From: Ahniella affigens
GTDB lineage: Bacteria; Pseudomonadota; Gammaproteobacteria; Xanthomonadales; Ahniellaceae
Reading direction: 5' to 3'
Assembly: GCF_003015185.1 (NCBI RefSeq)
Contig: NZ_CP027860.1
Coordinates: 4,454,501-4,518,500 of the forward strand
DNA length: 64,000 nt
The number at the start of each line of letters is the position of its first letter. The first letter of the stretch is position 1. Of this stretch, positions 36,761 to 43,641 are shown one piece after another. The notes below the pieces were generated by a model. It saw only the letters and a list, made by a program, of their open reading frames with translations, ran no database searches and was not told where the DNA came from. The position numbers were made by a program, and so were the translations under genes.

Positions 36761-38479
36761 TTACTTGGCCTTAGCGTACGAATCGCGCAGCGTGCAGATG
36801 CGATTGAACACCGGCTTGCCGGGCTGATGATCCAGGCGATCGGTGACGAAGTAGCCGAGGCGCTCGAACTGGTAGCGCGACTCGGGCGCGATGTCCTGCA
36901 GACTCGCTTCGAGATAGGCCGTGACCACGCGCACCGAATCCGGGTTCAGATAATCGCGATACGTCTTGCCATCACGATCATCATCCGGATCAGCAACCGT
37001 GAACAAGCGATCGTAGAGCCGCACTTCCGCCTGGATCGCGTGCACCGCCGACACCCAATGAATGGTGCCCTTGATCTTGCGATCGGCGCCGGGACCACCT
37101 GGGCGCGACGTCAGATCGAGCGAGCAACGGAGCTCAATCACCTGCCCCTCCGCATCCTTGATCAGTTCTTCGCACTTGATGATGCCGACCGAGCGCAGAC
37201 GCACTTCGCCACCGGGCACGAGTCGATGGAAGCCCTTTGGCGGCACCTCCATGAAGTCTTCGCGCTCGATGTAGACGGTCGACGCAAAACCAACCTGGCG
37301 CTGGCCCTTGGTCTCGTCCTTCGGGTGATTCGAAAGCGTCAGCGTTTCCTGGTGATCGGCCGGCAGATTCGTGATGACCAGCTTCAGCGGATCAATGACC
37401 GCCATGCGGCGCTCGGCGCGCGCATCGAGATCATTCCGCACTTCGTTTTCGAGCAACGAATACTCGAGAACGGATTCCTGCTTCGTCACACCCGCATTGC
37501 GGACAAAATTGCGCAGCGCTTCGGGCGTGTAACCACGGCGGCGAATACCGCGCAGCGTGGGCATACGCGCGTCGTCCCAACCACTGACCAAACCATCGTT
37601 GACGAGCGCGAGCAACTTGCGCTTGCTCATCACGAGAAAGTCGAGGTTCAAGCGCGAGAATTCGATCTGTCGCGAACGCCCCGGCTTCAGCTGCAAGCGC
37701 GCGAGTTCATCGGCGAGTTCCGGCATGTTCCAGACCGGCAGACTATCCAGGCACCAGTCATACAGCGGTCGGTGGTCTTCAAACTCCAGCGTGCACAACG
37801 AATGCGTGATGCCTTCGAACGCGTCCGACAACGCATGCGCGTAGTCGTACATCGGATAGATGCACCAAGCGTCGCCGGTGTTCTGATGGCTGACCTTGCG
37901 AATACGATACAGCGCCGGGTCGCGCAGATTGATGTTGCCCGAGCTCATGTCGATCTTCGCGCGCAGCGTGCGCGAACCATCGTCGAACTCGCCCGCCTTC
38001 ATCCGATTGAACAGATCCAGGTTCTCGGCAACCGAGCGATCGCGATACGGACTCGGCTTGCCCGGCTCCGTCAACGTGCCCCGATACGCACGTACTTCCT
38101 CGGCATTCAGATCGCAGACAAACGCCTTACCGTCCTGAATCAAGCGCACCGCGCAGCGATAGAACAGCTCAAAGTAGTCGGACGCGTGCCGCAGCTCCGC
38201 CCAGTGATACCCGAGCCACTCCACGTCTTCCTTGATCGCGTCCACATACTCCTGCTCTTCCTTGGCCGGATTCGTGTCGTCAAACCGAAGATTGCAGCGC
38301 CCGTTGAACTCCTGCGCGAGCCCAAAGTTCAAGCAGATCGACTTGGCATGACCAAGATGCAGATACCCATTCGGCTCCGGCGGAAACCGCGTCTGAATGA
38401 CGGCATGCTTGCCCGCCTCCAGGTCATCAATAACGATCTGACGGATGAAGTGGTTTGGAACAGGCGTATCGCTGGACAT
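36761..38479 (-). CDS. glnS: Glutaminyl-tRNA synthetase
   Basis: This class I synthetase charges tRNA-Gln with glutamine. The 572 residues are normal for bacterial GlnS. The HIGH motif reads YLHLGHAKS within [14 protein letters not shown], and the KMSKS equivalent is VMSKRK. The C-terminal anticodon-binding beta-barrels include [15 protein letters not shown] and a tail ending [15 protein letters not shown] 38479 begins [20 protein letters not shown], the usual family start. A direct GlnRS shows that this organism need not use the transamidation route for Gln-tRNA. Confidence 0.97.
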   Translation of the reverse strand: MSSDTPVPNHFIRQIVIDDLEAGKHAVIQTRFPPEPNGYLHLGHAKSICLNFGLAQEFNGRCNLRFDDTNPAKEEQEYVDAIKEDVEWLGYHWAELRHASDYFELFYRCAVRLIQDGKAFVCDLNAEEVRAYRGTLTEPGKPSPYRDRSVAENLDLFNRMKAGEFDDGSRTLRAKIDMSSGNINLRDPALYRIRKVSHQNTGDAWCIYPMYDYAHALSDAFEGITHSLCTLEFEDHRPLYDWCLDSLPVWNMPELADELARLQLKPGRSRQIEFSRLNLDFLVMSKRKLLALVNDGLVSGWDDARMPTLRGIRRRGYTPEALRNFVRNAGVTKQESVLEYSLLENEVRNDLDARAERRMAVIDPLKLVITNLPADHQETLTLSNHPKDETKGQRQVGFASTVYIEREDFMEVPPKGFHRLVPGGEVRLRSVGIIKCEELIKDAEGQVIELRCSLDLTSRPGGPGADRKIKGTIHWVSAVHAIQAEVRLYDRLFTVADPDDDRDGKTYRDYLNPDSVRVVTAYLEASLQDIAPESRYQFERLGYFVTDRLDHQPGKPVFNRICTLRDSYAKAK

Positions 38480-38747
38480 GGAGAACCGGGTTCGGGTGTT
38501 GAGCCGGGTAGTTTAGCAGGGTGTGGTTGGGGGCCGGTTGGTGCTCGATTTGCTCCGCCCCTGTTCGTAGGCGCATGATTTTTCAGGGCTTTATGAGCGG
38601 CTCGTACCCTTGCAGCGGCAATTTGGTCCAACCCTACGGATTCGACGGATGCCCCTTGACCATCCACGAGACGAACCGCCAAGCATCGCCGCTGGCGTCG
38701 AGTAGGCGGTCGTAGTTGCCTTGGGCGTCGACATTCGTTTCCTCACT

Positions 38748-38802
38748 GCAAGATTGCCCTGGATTCCGGATTCCGCTGCGCGGCTTCCAGGATGACAACA
38801 AT
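38748..38802 (+). repeat. 55-bp palindromic repeat, copy 1 (direct)
   Basis: The family consensus starts GCAAGATTGCCCTGGATCCC and ends CCAGGATGACGACAAT. Outer arms CCTGGA and TCCAGG (offsets 11-16, 39-44) and inner CCGC/GCGG (26-29, 33-36) make each unit an imperfect hairpin. This copy matches at 52 of 55 positions. Confidence 0.9.
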
Positions 38803-38901
38803 GGGGACTGGGGGAATGCGGTGGGCAGCAGTATCCGGGCGGTCGCCGTTGCCCGTCGGGATTTCAATCCGTCGCCGCCGTTGGGTCTCATCTGCCTCCG
38901 C

Positions 38902-38995
38902 CTGCCGCCTGCCGCCTGCCGGCTGCCGGCTGCCGACTGCCGACTGCCGACTGCTGGCTGTCGACTGTCGACTGTCGACTGTCGACTGTCGACTG
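38902..38995. repeat. Heptanucleotide tandem repeat
   Basis: About 13.4 units of a 7-mer drift in order from CTGCCGC through CTGCCGG and CTGCCGA to a uniform run of CTGTCGA. It lies between repeat copies 1 and 2. It encodes no credible protein. Confidence 0.85.
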
Positions 38996-39008
38996 ATTCT
39001 GGCCTGTC

Positions 39009-39063
39009 GCAAGATTGCCCTGGATCCCGGAATCCGCTGCGCGGCTGCCAGGATGACGACAAT
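39009..39063 (+). repeat. 55-bp palindromic repeat, copy 2 (direct)
   Basis: Matches the family consensus at 54 of 55 positions. It is followed by a 122-bp spacer related to the one after copy 3, giving a ~178-bp tandem period. Confidence 0.9.
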
Positions 39064-39185
39064 GGGGGCTGTGGGAGTGCGGCGGACGCCTGTCTCCACT
39101 TGGACGGCGATGTTCCTCGTGGATTCAGTGCGTAGCCGCGTTTGCCACACAGCTGTCTCAGGGCGCTCACTAATGCTGGCTTGTC

Positions 39186-39240
39186 GCAAGATTGCCCTGG
39201 ATCCCGGAATCCGCTTCGCGGCTTCCAGGATGACGACAAT
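39186..39240 (+). repeat. 55-bp palindromic repeat, copy 3 (direct)
   Basis: Matches the family consensus at 54 of 55 positions. It begins 177 bp after copy 2 and 178 bp before copy 4. Confidence 0.9.
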
Positions 39241-39363
39241 GGGGGCTTTGGGGAATGCGGTGGGCGCCTGCCTCCTCTTGGACGGCGAGATTCCTCAAGG
39301 TTTCAGTGGGTCGCCGCCTTTAGCCCGTATCAGCCTCCGGGTGCTGACTAATGCTGGCCTATT

Positions 39364-39418
39364 GCAAGATAGCCCTGGATCCCGGAATCCGCTGCGCGGC
39401 TTCCAGGATGACGACAAT
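39364..39418 (+). repeat. 55-bp palindromic repeat, copy 4 (direct)
   Basis: Matches the family consensus at 54 of 55 positions. It forms the left end of a 292-bp unit closed by inverted copy 5. Confidence 0.9.
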
Positions 39419-39594
39419 ACGGGCTGGTGAATTGTGGCGAGTAGCTGAGCCTGCCAGCGGAAACGTGATGCTTCACTGGAATGCAGTACGTCGCCATTGC
39501 ATGCAGCTGCCACATCACGGGCGCTATTGACCGAGGTAGGCCTTGAGCGGCGCGACACAAGCTTTTTTGAAACAGTCCTTGCGCGAGGCCTGAA

Positions 39595-39963
39595 TTACAC
39601 CTTGTCGTCATCCTGGAAGCCGCGCAGCGGATTCCGGGATCCAGGGCTATCTTGACTGGTGACATCCAATAACTCGGGATACAAGTCCCGCCATTGCGGA
39701 TTGATCGATTCAATCAAATTCAGCTTCTTGACGCGCGAAAAGCGCTTTAGCTCCTTCTCGCGCTGGATAGCATCCGTCATCGTCTCGCGCAACTCGAAAT
39801 AGGCGAGGCGATGTAGGCCATAGCGTTGCGTGAAGCCGGGGAGAAGGCCCTCACGGTGGATCCAGAGCCTGGCAATCAGATTCGACGTCACACCGACGTA
39901 GAGTGTGCCATTTCTGTAGTTGCGCAGGATGTAGACAGCTGGCTCGCGGCGGCGTTTCGGCAT
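39595..39963 (-). CDS. GIY-YIG nuclease family protein with repeat-derived C-terminus
   Basis: The 122-residue protein is a single GIY-YIG domain of the small YhbQ/UPF0213-like type. The two strands read VYILRN (residues 10-15) and LYVGVT (21-26). Catalytic-type R32 and H36 follow in LIARLWIHREG, and the metal-binding glutamate is E69 in QREKELKRF. The domain ends near residue 100. Residues ~103-121, containing DSPGSRNPLRGFQDDD, are the translation of repeat copy 5 (39601-39655). The gene is flanked upstream by copy 6 in the opposite orientation, so it sits between inverted 55-bp repeats. Such proteins cut DNA and are related to homing endonucleases. Its embedding in the repeat cluster suggests it acts on, or moves with, these repeats, but this is inference. 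Confidence 0.85.
   Translation of the reverse strand: MPKRRREPAVYILRNYRNGTLYVGVTSNLIARLWIHREGLLPGFTQRYGLHRLAYFELRETMTDAIQREKELKRFSRVKKLNLIESINPQWRDLYPELLDVTSQDSPGSRNPLRGFQDDDKV
39601..39655 (-). repeat. 55-bp palindromic repeat, copy 5 (inverted), inside GIY-YIG gene end
   Basis: Matches the consensus at 52 of 55 positions in reverse orientation. It encodes the last ~19 residues of the GIY-YIG protein and ends 3 bp before its stop codon. Confidence 0.9.
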
Positions 39964-40033
39964 GGGTCGGATGATGCCAAGGATGCCGGAAGTCGCGGAA
40001 CCTGATGTGCGCAGATGTGGGCGGTGCCTCGTC

Positions 40034-40088
40034 GCAAGATCGCCTTGGATCCCGGAATCCGCTGCTCGGCTTCCAGGATGACGACAAT
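40034..40088 (+). repeat. 55-bp palindromic repeat, copy 6 (direct)
   Basis: Matches the consensus at 52 of 55 positions. It lies 71 bp upstream of the GIY-YIG start and is inverted relative to copy 5. Confidence 0.9.
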
Positions 40089-40166
40089 ATGGCTTGGGCG
40101 ACTGCTGGTCACATCAAACACCAATCGTTTACCCTGTTTGATGAATCGGCGATTCCGTGGCGTGTC

Positions 40167-40221
40167 GCAAGATTGCCCTGGATCCCGGAGTCCGCTGCGC
40201 GGCTTCCAGGATGACGACGAT
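40167..40221 (+). repeat. 55-bp palindromic repeat, copy 7 (direct)
   Basis: Matches the consensus at 53 of 55 positions. It is the left end of composite unit B. Confidence 0.9.
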
Positions 40222-40402
40222 TGGTGCCGGTAGACTGTGACAAGTAGGTAAGCCTCCCGACCTGAGGCTGATGCCTCATTCGAATCCAGTTCGTCACCAC
40301 TGCGGGCAGCCGCCACATTCCGGTCGCTGATGATCGAGACAAGCGCTAAACAGCGAAACCCACGCTTTGTGAATCAGTCCATGCGCAAGGGCTGGACTAC
40401 AC

Positions 40403-40457
40403 CTTGTCGTCATCCTGGAAGCCGCGCAGCGGATTCCGGGATCCAGGGCTTTCTTGC
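40403..40457 (-). repeat. 55-bp palindromic repeat, copy 8 (inverted)
   Basis: Matches the consensus at 52 of 55 positions in reverse orientation. It is preceded by TACACC, as copy 5 is. Confidence 0.9.
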
Positions 40458-40505
40458 TGAGTTGCTTCGCTGCAAGTGGGACACGGCTTACCGCGGGAAA
40501 ATCTC

Positions 40506-40540
40506 GCTTGCCCTCGGATCAAATACGAGATGACGACAAT
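40506..40540 (+). repeat. Decayed remnant of the 55-bp repeat
   Basis: CTTGCCCTCGGATC followed by a shortened middle and the intact tail GATGACGACAAT look like a copy with an internal deletion. The next bases (ATGGCTTG) match those after copy 6. It lies just after the stop of the adjacent ABC ATPase gene. Confidence 0.5.
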
Positions 40541-40562
40541 ATGGCTTGCACCAACGCCCAAC

Positions 40563-41228
40563 TCAAGCCCGACTCAACACCCCATCCAACATCCGATAAC
40601 ACGGATTCCCGTACGCGGCAAAACTATCGTGATGGGTCACTTGAACGATCGTACAGCCTTGTTCGTTCAGGGACTTTAAGAGCTCCATGATCATCCGGCC
40701 TTGTTCGCTATGCAGCGCACCGGTCGGCTCATCAGCGAGTAGCACTTTCGGTTCGGCAATCAGCGCGCGGGCGACGGCCAGCATTTGTTGTTGGCCGCCG
40801 GAGAGTTGGCTCGGGTAGTCGTCGCGGCGATGGGCAAAGCCAAAGCGTTCGAGCATGGTGTCGACTTTCTGGCGGCGTTCCTTGCTCGGCAGATTGCGGT
40901 AGTTCAGCGGCAGCTCCAGGTTCTCGGCTAGCGTCAGATCATCGAGCAGGTGGTATTGCTGGAAGATGAAGCCGATCTGATCGCGGGCAAACCCTTGGCG
41001 GGCTTTGGGGCTCATGCCGTGCAACGCTTGGCCGTCGAACCAATACTCGCCTTGCCAGTCGTGATCGAGCAGGCCGATCACTTGCAGTAACGTGGATTTG
41101 CCCGAACCAGACGGGCCGGTGATGCTGACAAAGGCACCTTGTGGCACGTCCAGTTGAATGTCACGCAGCACCGGCGTTTGGCCGGCGCGGTTTTTGTAGT
41201 AGCGGGAAACGCCGTTCAATCGAATCAT
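40563..41228 (-). CDS. ABC transporter ATP-binding protein (MacB/LolD type), second ATPase
   Basis: The 221-residue nucleotide-binding subunit has Walker [11 protein letters not shown]-loop FIFQQYHLL, signature LSGGQQQ and Walker [12 protein letters not shown], followed by the H-loop in VQVTHHD. It is the last gene of the six-gene export operon, 11 bp after the third permease. It differs clearly from the first ATPase of the operon (48554-49300), for example ALHSEQG where that one has NLDSKNG. The two may pair with different permeases. Size and motifs match MacB/LolD-like mechanotransmission exporters, which use the ATPase to drive a periplasmic stroke rather than substrate passage through the membrane. 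Confidence 0.92.
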   Translation of the reverse strand: MIRLNGVSRYYKNRAGQTPVLRDIQLDVPQGAFVSITGPSGSGKSTLLQVIGLLDHDWQGEYWFDGQALHGMSPKARQGFARDQIGFIFQQYHLLDDLTLAENLELPLNYRNLPSKERRQKVDTMLERFGFAHRRDDYPSQLSGGQQQMLAVARALIAEPKVLLADEPTGALHSEQGRMIMELLKSLNEQGCTIVQVTHHDSFAAYGNPCYRMLDGVLSRA

Positions 41229-41239
41229 CGGTCAGACAC

Positions 41240-43627
41240 TCAATCAGTCCGCAGAGCTTGCATGGGTTGCAAGCGTGCCACACGCCAGGCTGGAACGGCA
41301 GTCGCCACCAACACCGCGAATAGCAGCACGACGCCAGTGACCGCATACGACGACCAAGCCATCGCGCCTAGTCCAAACAACTGCGATTGCAGCAAGCGCA
41401 ACACGAGCCACGCAATCACGGCGCCGACAGCAAAGCCCAAGCCAGTGAGCGACAGTGCATCCTGCACGAGCCGGGTCGCGAGGCGTCGCGGCTGTGCGCC
41501 AATCGCCAGACGCAATCCGAACTCTGGCACGCGGGCGCGTTCGATCAGTGCGGTCAGCGCGTAGATGCCGAATGCAGCGAGGAACAGTGCACACAAAGCA
41601 AAAGCGAGCAGGATGCGCGTCAGCAACGTGGTTAGATCGGTTTCTGCGCTGACATCGTCGGCCAACGCGAACTGCCGCGTCGCCGCTTCTTCTGGCGCTT
41701 CGCTCGCGATGGCACGTTCGAGTGACTGTTGCACCTGCACTGCAGGCAAAGAACTTCGTGCGACGAAGCTCACGCCCACCCAAGGCGCCTGATCAAACGG
41801 AATCCACATCTCGGCTTGAACGTTAGCGCGCGGACCGCGATTGCGATGATCTTTCATAACGCCCACAATCGTGCACACTTTGCGTTCGCCTTGTCCGAGC
41901 GGCAACAGCAGTTGCTTGCCGATCGGCGACTCGTCGCCAAACGATTGGCGGGCGAGTCGTTCGTTGATCAACGCGACCATCGGGGCGTTCTGGGTATCGG
42001 TGTCGGCGAGATCGCGACCTTCGAGCAGCGGCACGTCCAGCAACGCGCGATAGCCCGACGATACGCCACGCATCAGCGCCTGATAAGGCTCGACCTGGGC
42101 CCGTCCGGGCACCATTGCATCGACCTCGAACCGACCAATCGTCGACAACGGTGCTGCGGTGGTATACGCCGTCTGTTCCATGCCCGGTTCGGCCTTCATC
42201 GCCTCCAGGACACGCGGTGCAAAGCGTCGCCATTCGGCCGGGCCGCCATCGCGGAACATCTGCAGCACGTGCACGCCTTCCGTACGAAATCCGAGTGTGA
42301 CGGCGTTTAGCGAGAACAGGCTGAATGCCAGGGCGGCGGCCGTGATGAGCGCCACAGTGGACATCGCGATGCCGATTGCCGGCCCAAGCTTCAACCACCG
42401 GTGACGTAGACCCATTTGGCTGCGACCACTGCGCAAGGCTTCGCTTGCATCAGCGCGCAGGCGTGCGCCAAGCAGGCTGGCGATGGCCACAACCGCCACC
42501 GCCAACAGTAGCGCAATGCCCGTCACACCCCAGTCGATTTGAATCGACTCACCGCGCGGAAGCGTATCCGACAGCAGTTGCGCGAGCCCGGCCGTCAGCA
42601 ACTGCGTCACGGCGAGCGCCAGCACGGTTGCGGCGACTGAAATCAGGAACAGTTCCATGACAGTCACGGCAAGCAGGTGGGTGCGGCTCGCACCCAACGC
42701 GAGCGACACCGCGTGTTCGCGACTGCGACTGATCGCTCGCGCCTGCAAGGCCAACCCGGCGTTCGTGCACGCGATCAGCAGCACCAACAGGGCGACCGCA
42801 AAACAACCCCACAGCACTGCTTGTGTTTCTCCCAACAGGTCATCCAGTGCTGAGGTCACGACGGGCCGCCAGCCGATGTCCTCCTGCCCGAATTGCTCGC
42901 GGACCTGAGCCGCAACGCGTGCCGCAGCGGCGTTCGCGGCGGCCAACGTCACGCCTGGCTGCAGCAGTCCAACGGTCGGCACATAGCGGGCATTCGGGTA
43001 TTCGGGCGAATCCGACTTCGGCTCGAAGCGCGCGAACATCGGCAGCCAGCCACCGACATCCGAGCCGGGATACTGAAAGCTCGGCGGCAGTACGCCAATG
43101 ACTTCGGCATCGCCATAGCCGAGCGGCATCTTCTGACCAATCACGTTCCGATCGCCGCCATACGAGCGTTGCCATTCGCGGTAGGACAGCACGATCACGC
43201 GCCGGTCCGCATCGAGGTCTTCCTGGGTTACGGGCCGACCGAGCAACATCCGCGGCGACAACACTTTGAAGAAATCACCGGTAACGGTCGCGACCGTGAA
43301 CTCGCGTGGCCGCTCGTTGGGCCGCATCAGCGTTTCGCCACTCCAGTTGTAGCGAGCGACGTACTGGAACACAGATTTTTCTTCATTCAGAGCGGCGGCT
43401 TCGGCTGGTGTCAGCAACGCATTTGCGGATTGCCGCGCATTGCTGGCGTTGAACACGACGACGCGATCTGGATCAGCATAGGGCAAACGTTCGAGCACCA
43501 CGGCTTTCAACACGCTGAACATGCTGATCGCAATCGCGAGACCCAAACCGAGAATCGCGATCAAGCTCGTCGTGAAGCCCGGCTGGCGACTAAGGTGGCG
43601 CAGCGCACTACGGAAGGCGGTGAGCAT
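41240..43627 (-). CDS. ABC transporter permease, MacB/FtsX type (third permease)
   Basis: The 795-residue membrane protein has an N-terminal helix (FTTSLIAILGLGLAIAISMFSV), a large periplasmic MacB-PCD domain, and three helices near 270-420. A second periplasmic domain and a final three-helix FtsX domain (LLLAFALCALFLAAFGIYAL through GVVLLFAVLVATAVPAW) follow. This duplicated layout is that of ADOP-type permeases. ATG 43627 (GGAG upstream) was chosen; the frame is open to 43702 but overlaps the preceding gene. It ends with the typical ARLQPMQALRTD. It is 14 bp downstream of the second permease. Confidence 0.9.
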   Translation of the reverse strand: MLTAFRSALRHLSRQPGFTTSLIAILGLGLAIAISMFSVLKAVVLERLPYADPDRVVVFNASNARQSANALLTPAEAAALNEEKSVFQYVARYNWSGETLMRPNERPREFTVATVTGDFFKVLSPRMLLGRPVTQEDLDADRRVIVLSYREWQRSYGGDRNVIGQKMPLGYGDAEVIGVLPPSFQYPGSDVGGWLPMFARFEPKSDSPEYPNARYVPTVGLLQPGVTLAAANAAAARVAAQVREQFGQEDIGWRPVVTSALDDLLGETQAVLWGCFAVALLVLLIACTNAGLALQARAISRSREHAVSLALGASRTHLLAVTVMELFLISVAATVLALAVTQLLTAGLAQLLSDTLPRGESIQIDWGVTGIALLLAVAVVAIASLLGARLRADASEALRSGRSQMGLRHRWLKLGPAIGIAMSTVALITAAALAFSLFSLNAVTLGFRTEGVHVLQMFRDGGPAEWRRFAPRVLEAMKAEPGMEQTAYTTAAPLSTIGRFEVDAMVPGRAQVEPYQALMRGVSSGYRALLDVPLLEGRDLADTDTQNAPMVALINERLARQSFGDESPIGKQLLLPLGQGERKVCTIVGVMKDHRNRGPRANVQAEMWIPFDQAPWVGVSFVARSSLPAVQVQQSLERAIASEAPEEAATRQFALADDVSAETDLTTLLTRILLAFALCALFLAAFGIYALTALIERARVPEFGLRLAIGAQPRRLATRLVQDALSLTGLGFAVGAVIAWLVLRLLQSQLFGLGAMAWSSYAVTGVVLLFAVLVATAVPAWRVARLQPMQALRTD

Positions 43628-43641
43628 GAGTTTGGCTCCGG

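Larger units (their letters stand above)
39364..39655. mobile_element. 292-bp composite unit A with inverted terminal repeats
   Basis: Direct copy 4 and inverted copy 5 flank a 182-bp non-coding core. The core aligns along its length with that of unit B (40167-40457, 181-bp core). For example, both cores end in GTCC[T/A]TGCGC[G/A]AGG followed by TACACC. Two diverged copies of one MITE-like element with 55-bp inverted ends explain this best. Confidence 0.65.
40167..40457. mobile_element. 291-bp composite unit B with inverted terminal repeats
   Basis: Direct copy 7 and inverted copy 8 flank a 181-bp core that is a diverged relative of the unit A core. There is no coding capacity, so if mobile it depends on a protein in trans. 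Confidence 0.65.

Noticed and set aside
36827-38578. 583-codon plus-strand frame opposite glnS
   Set aside because: Antisense shadow of glnS, whose motifs are unambiguous.
38634-39239. 201-codon minus-strand frame over the repeat cluster
   Set aside because: The protein is just translated repeats (recurring SSSWKPRSG-like text) and the 7-mer tract; no gene is supported.
38748-40457. Repeat-spacer array read as a CRISPR
   Set aside because: Units are 55-bp imperfect hairpins in both orientations, spacers are 78-206 bp and related to each other, and no cas gene is near.
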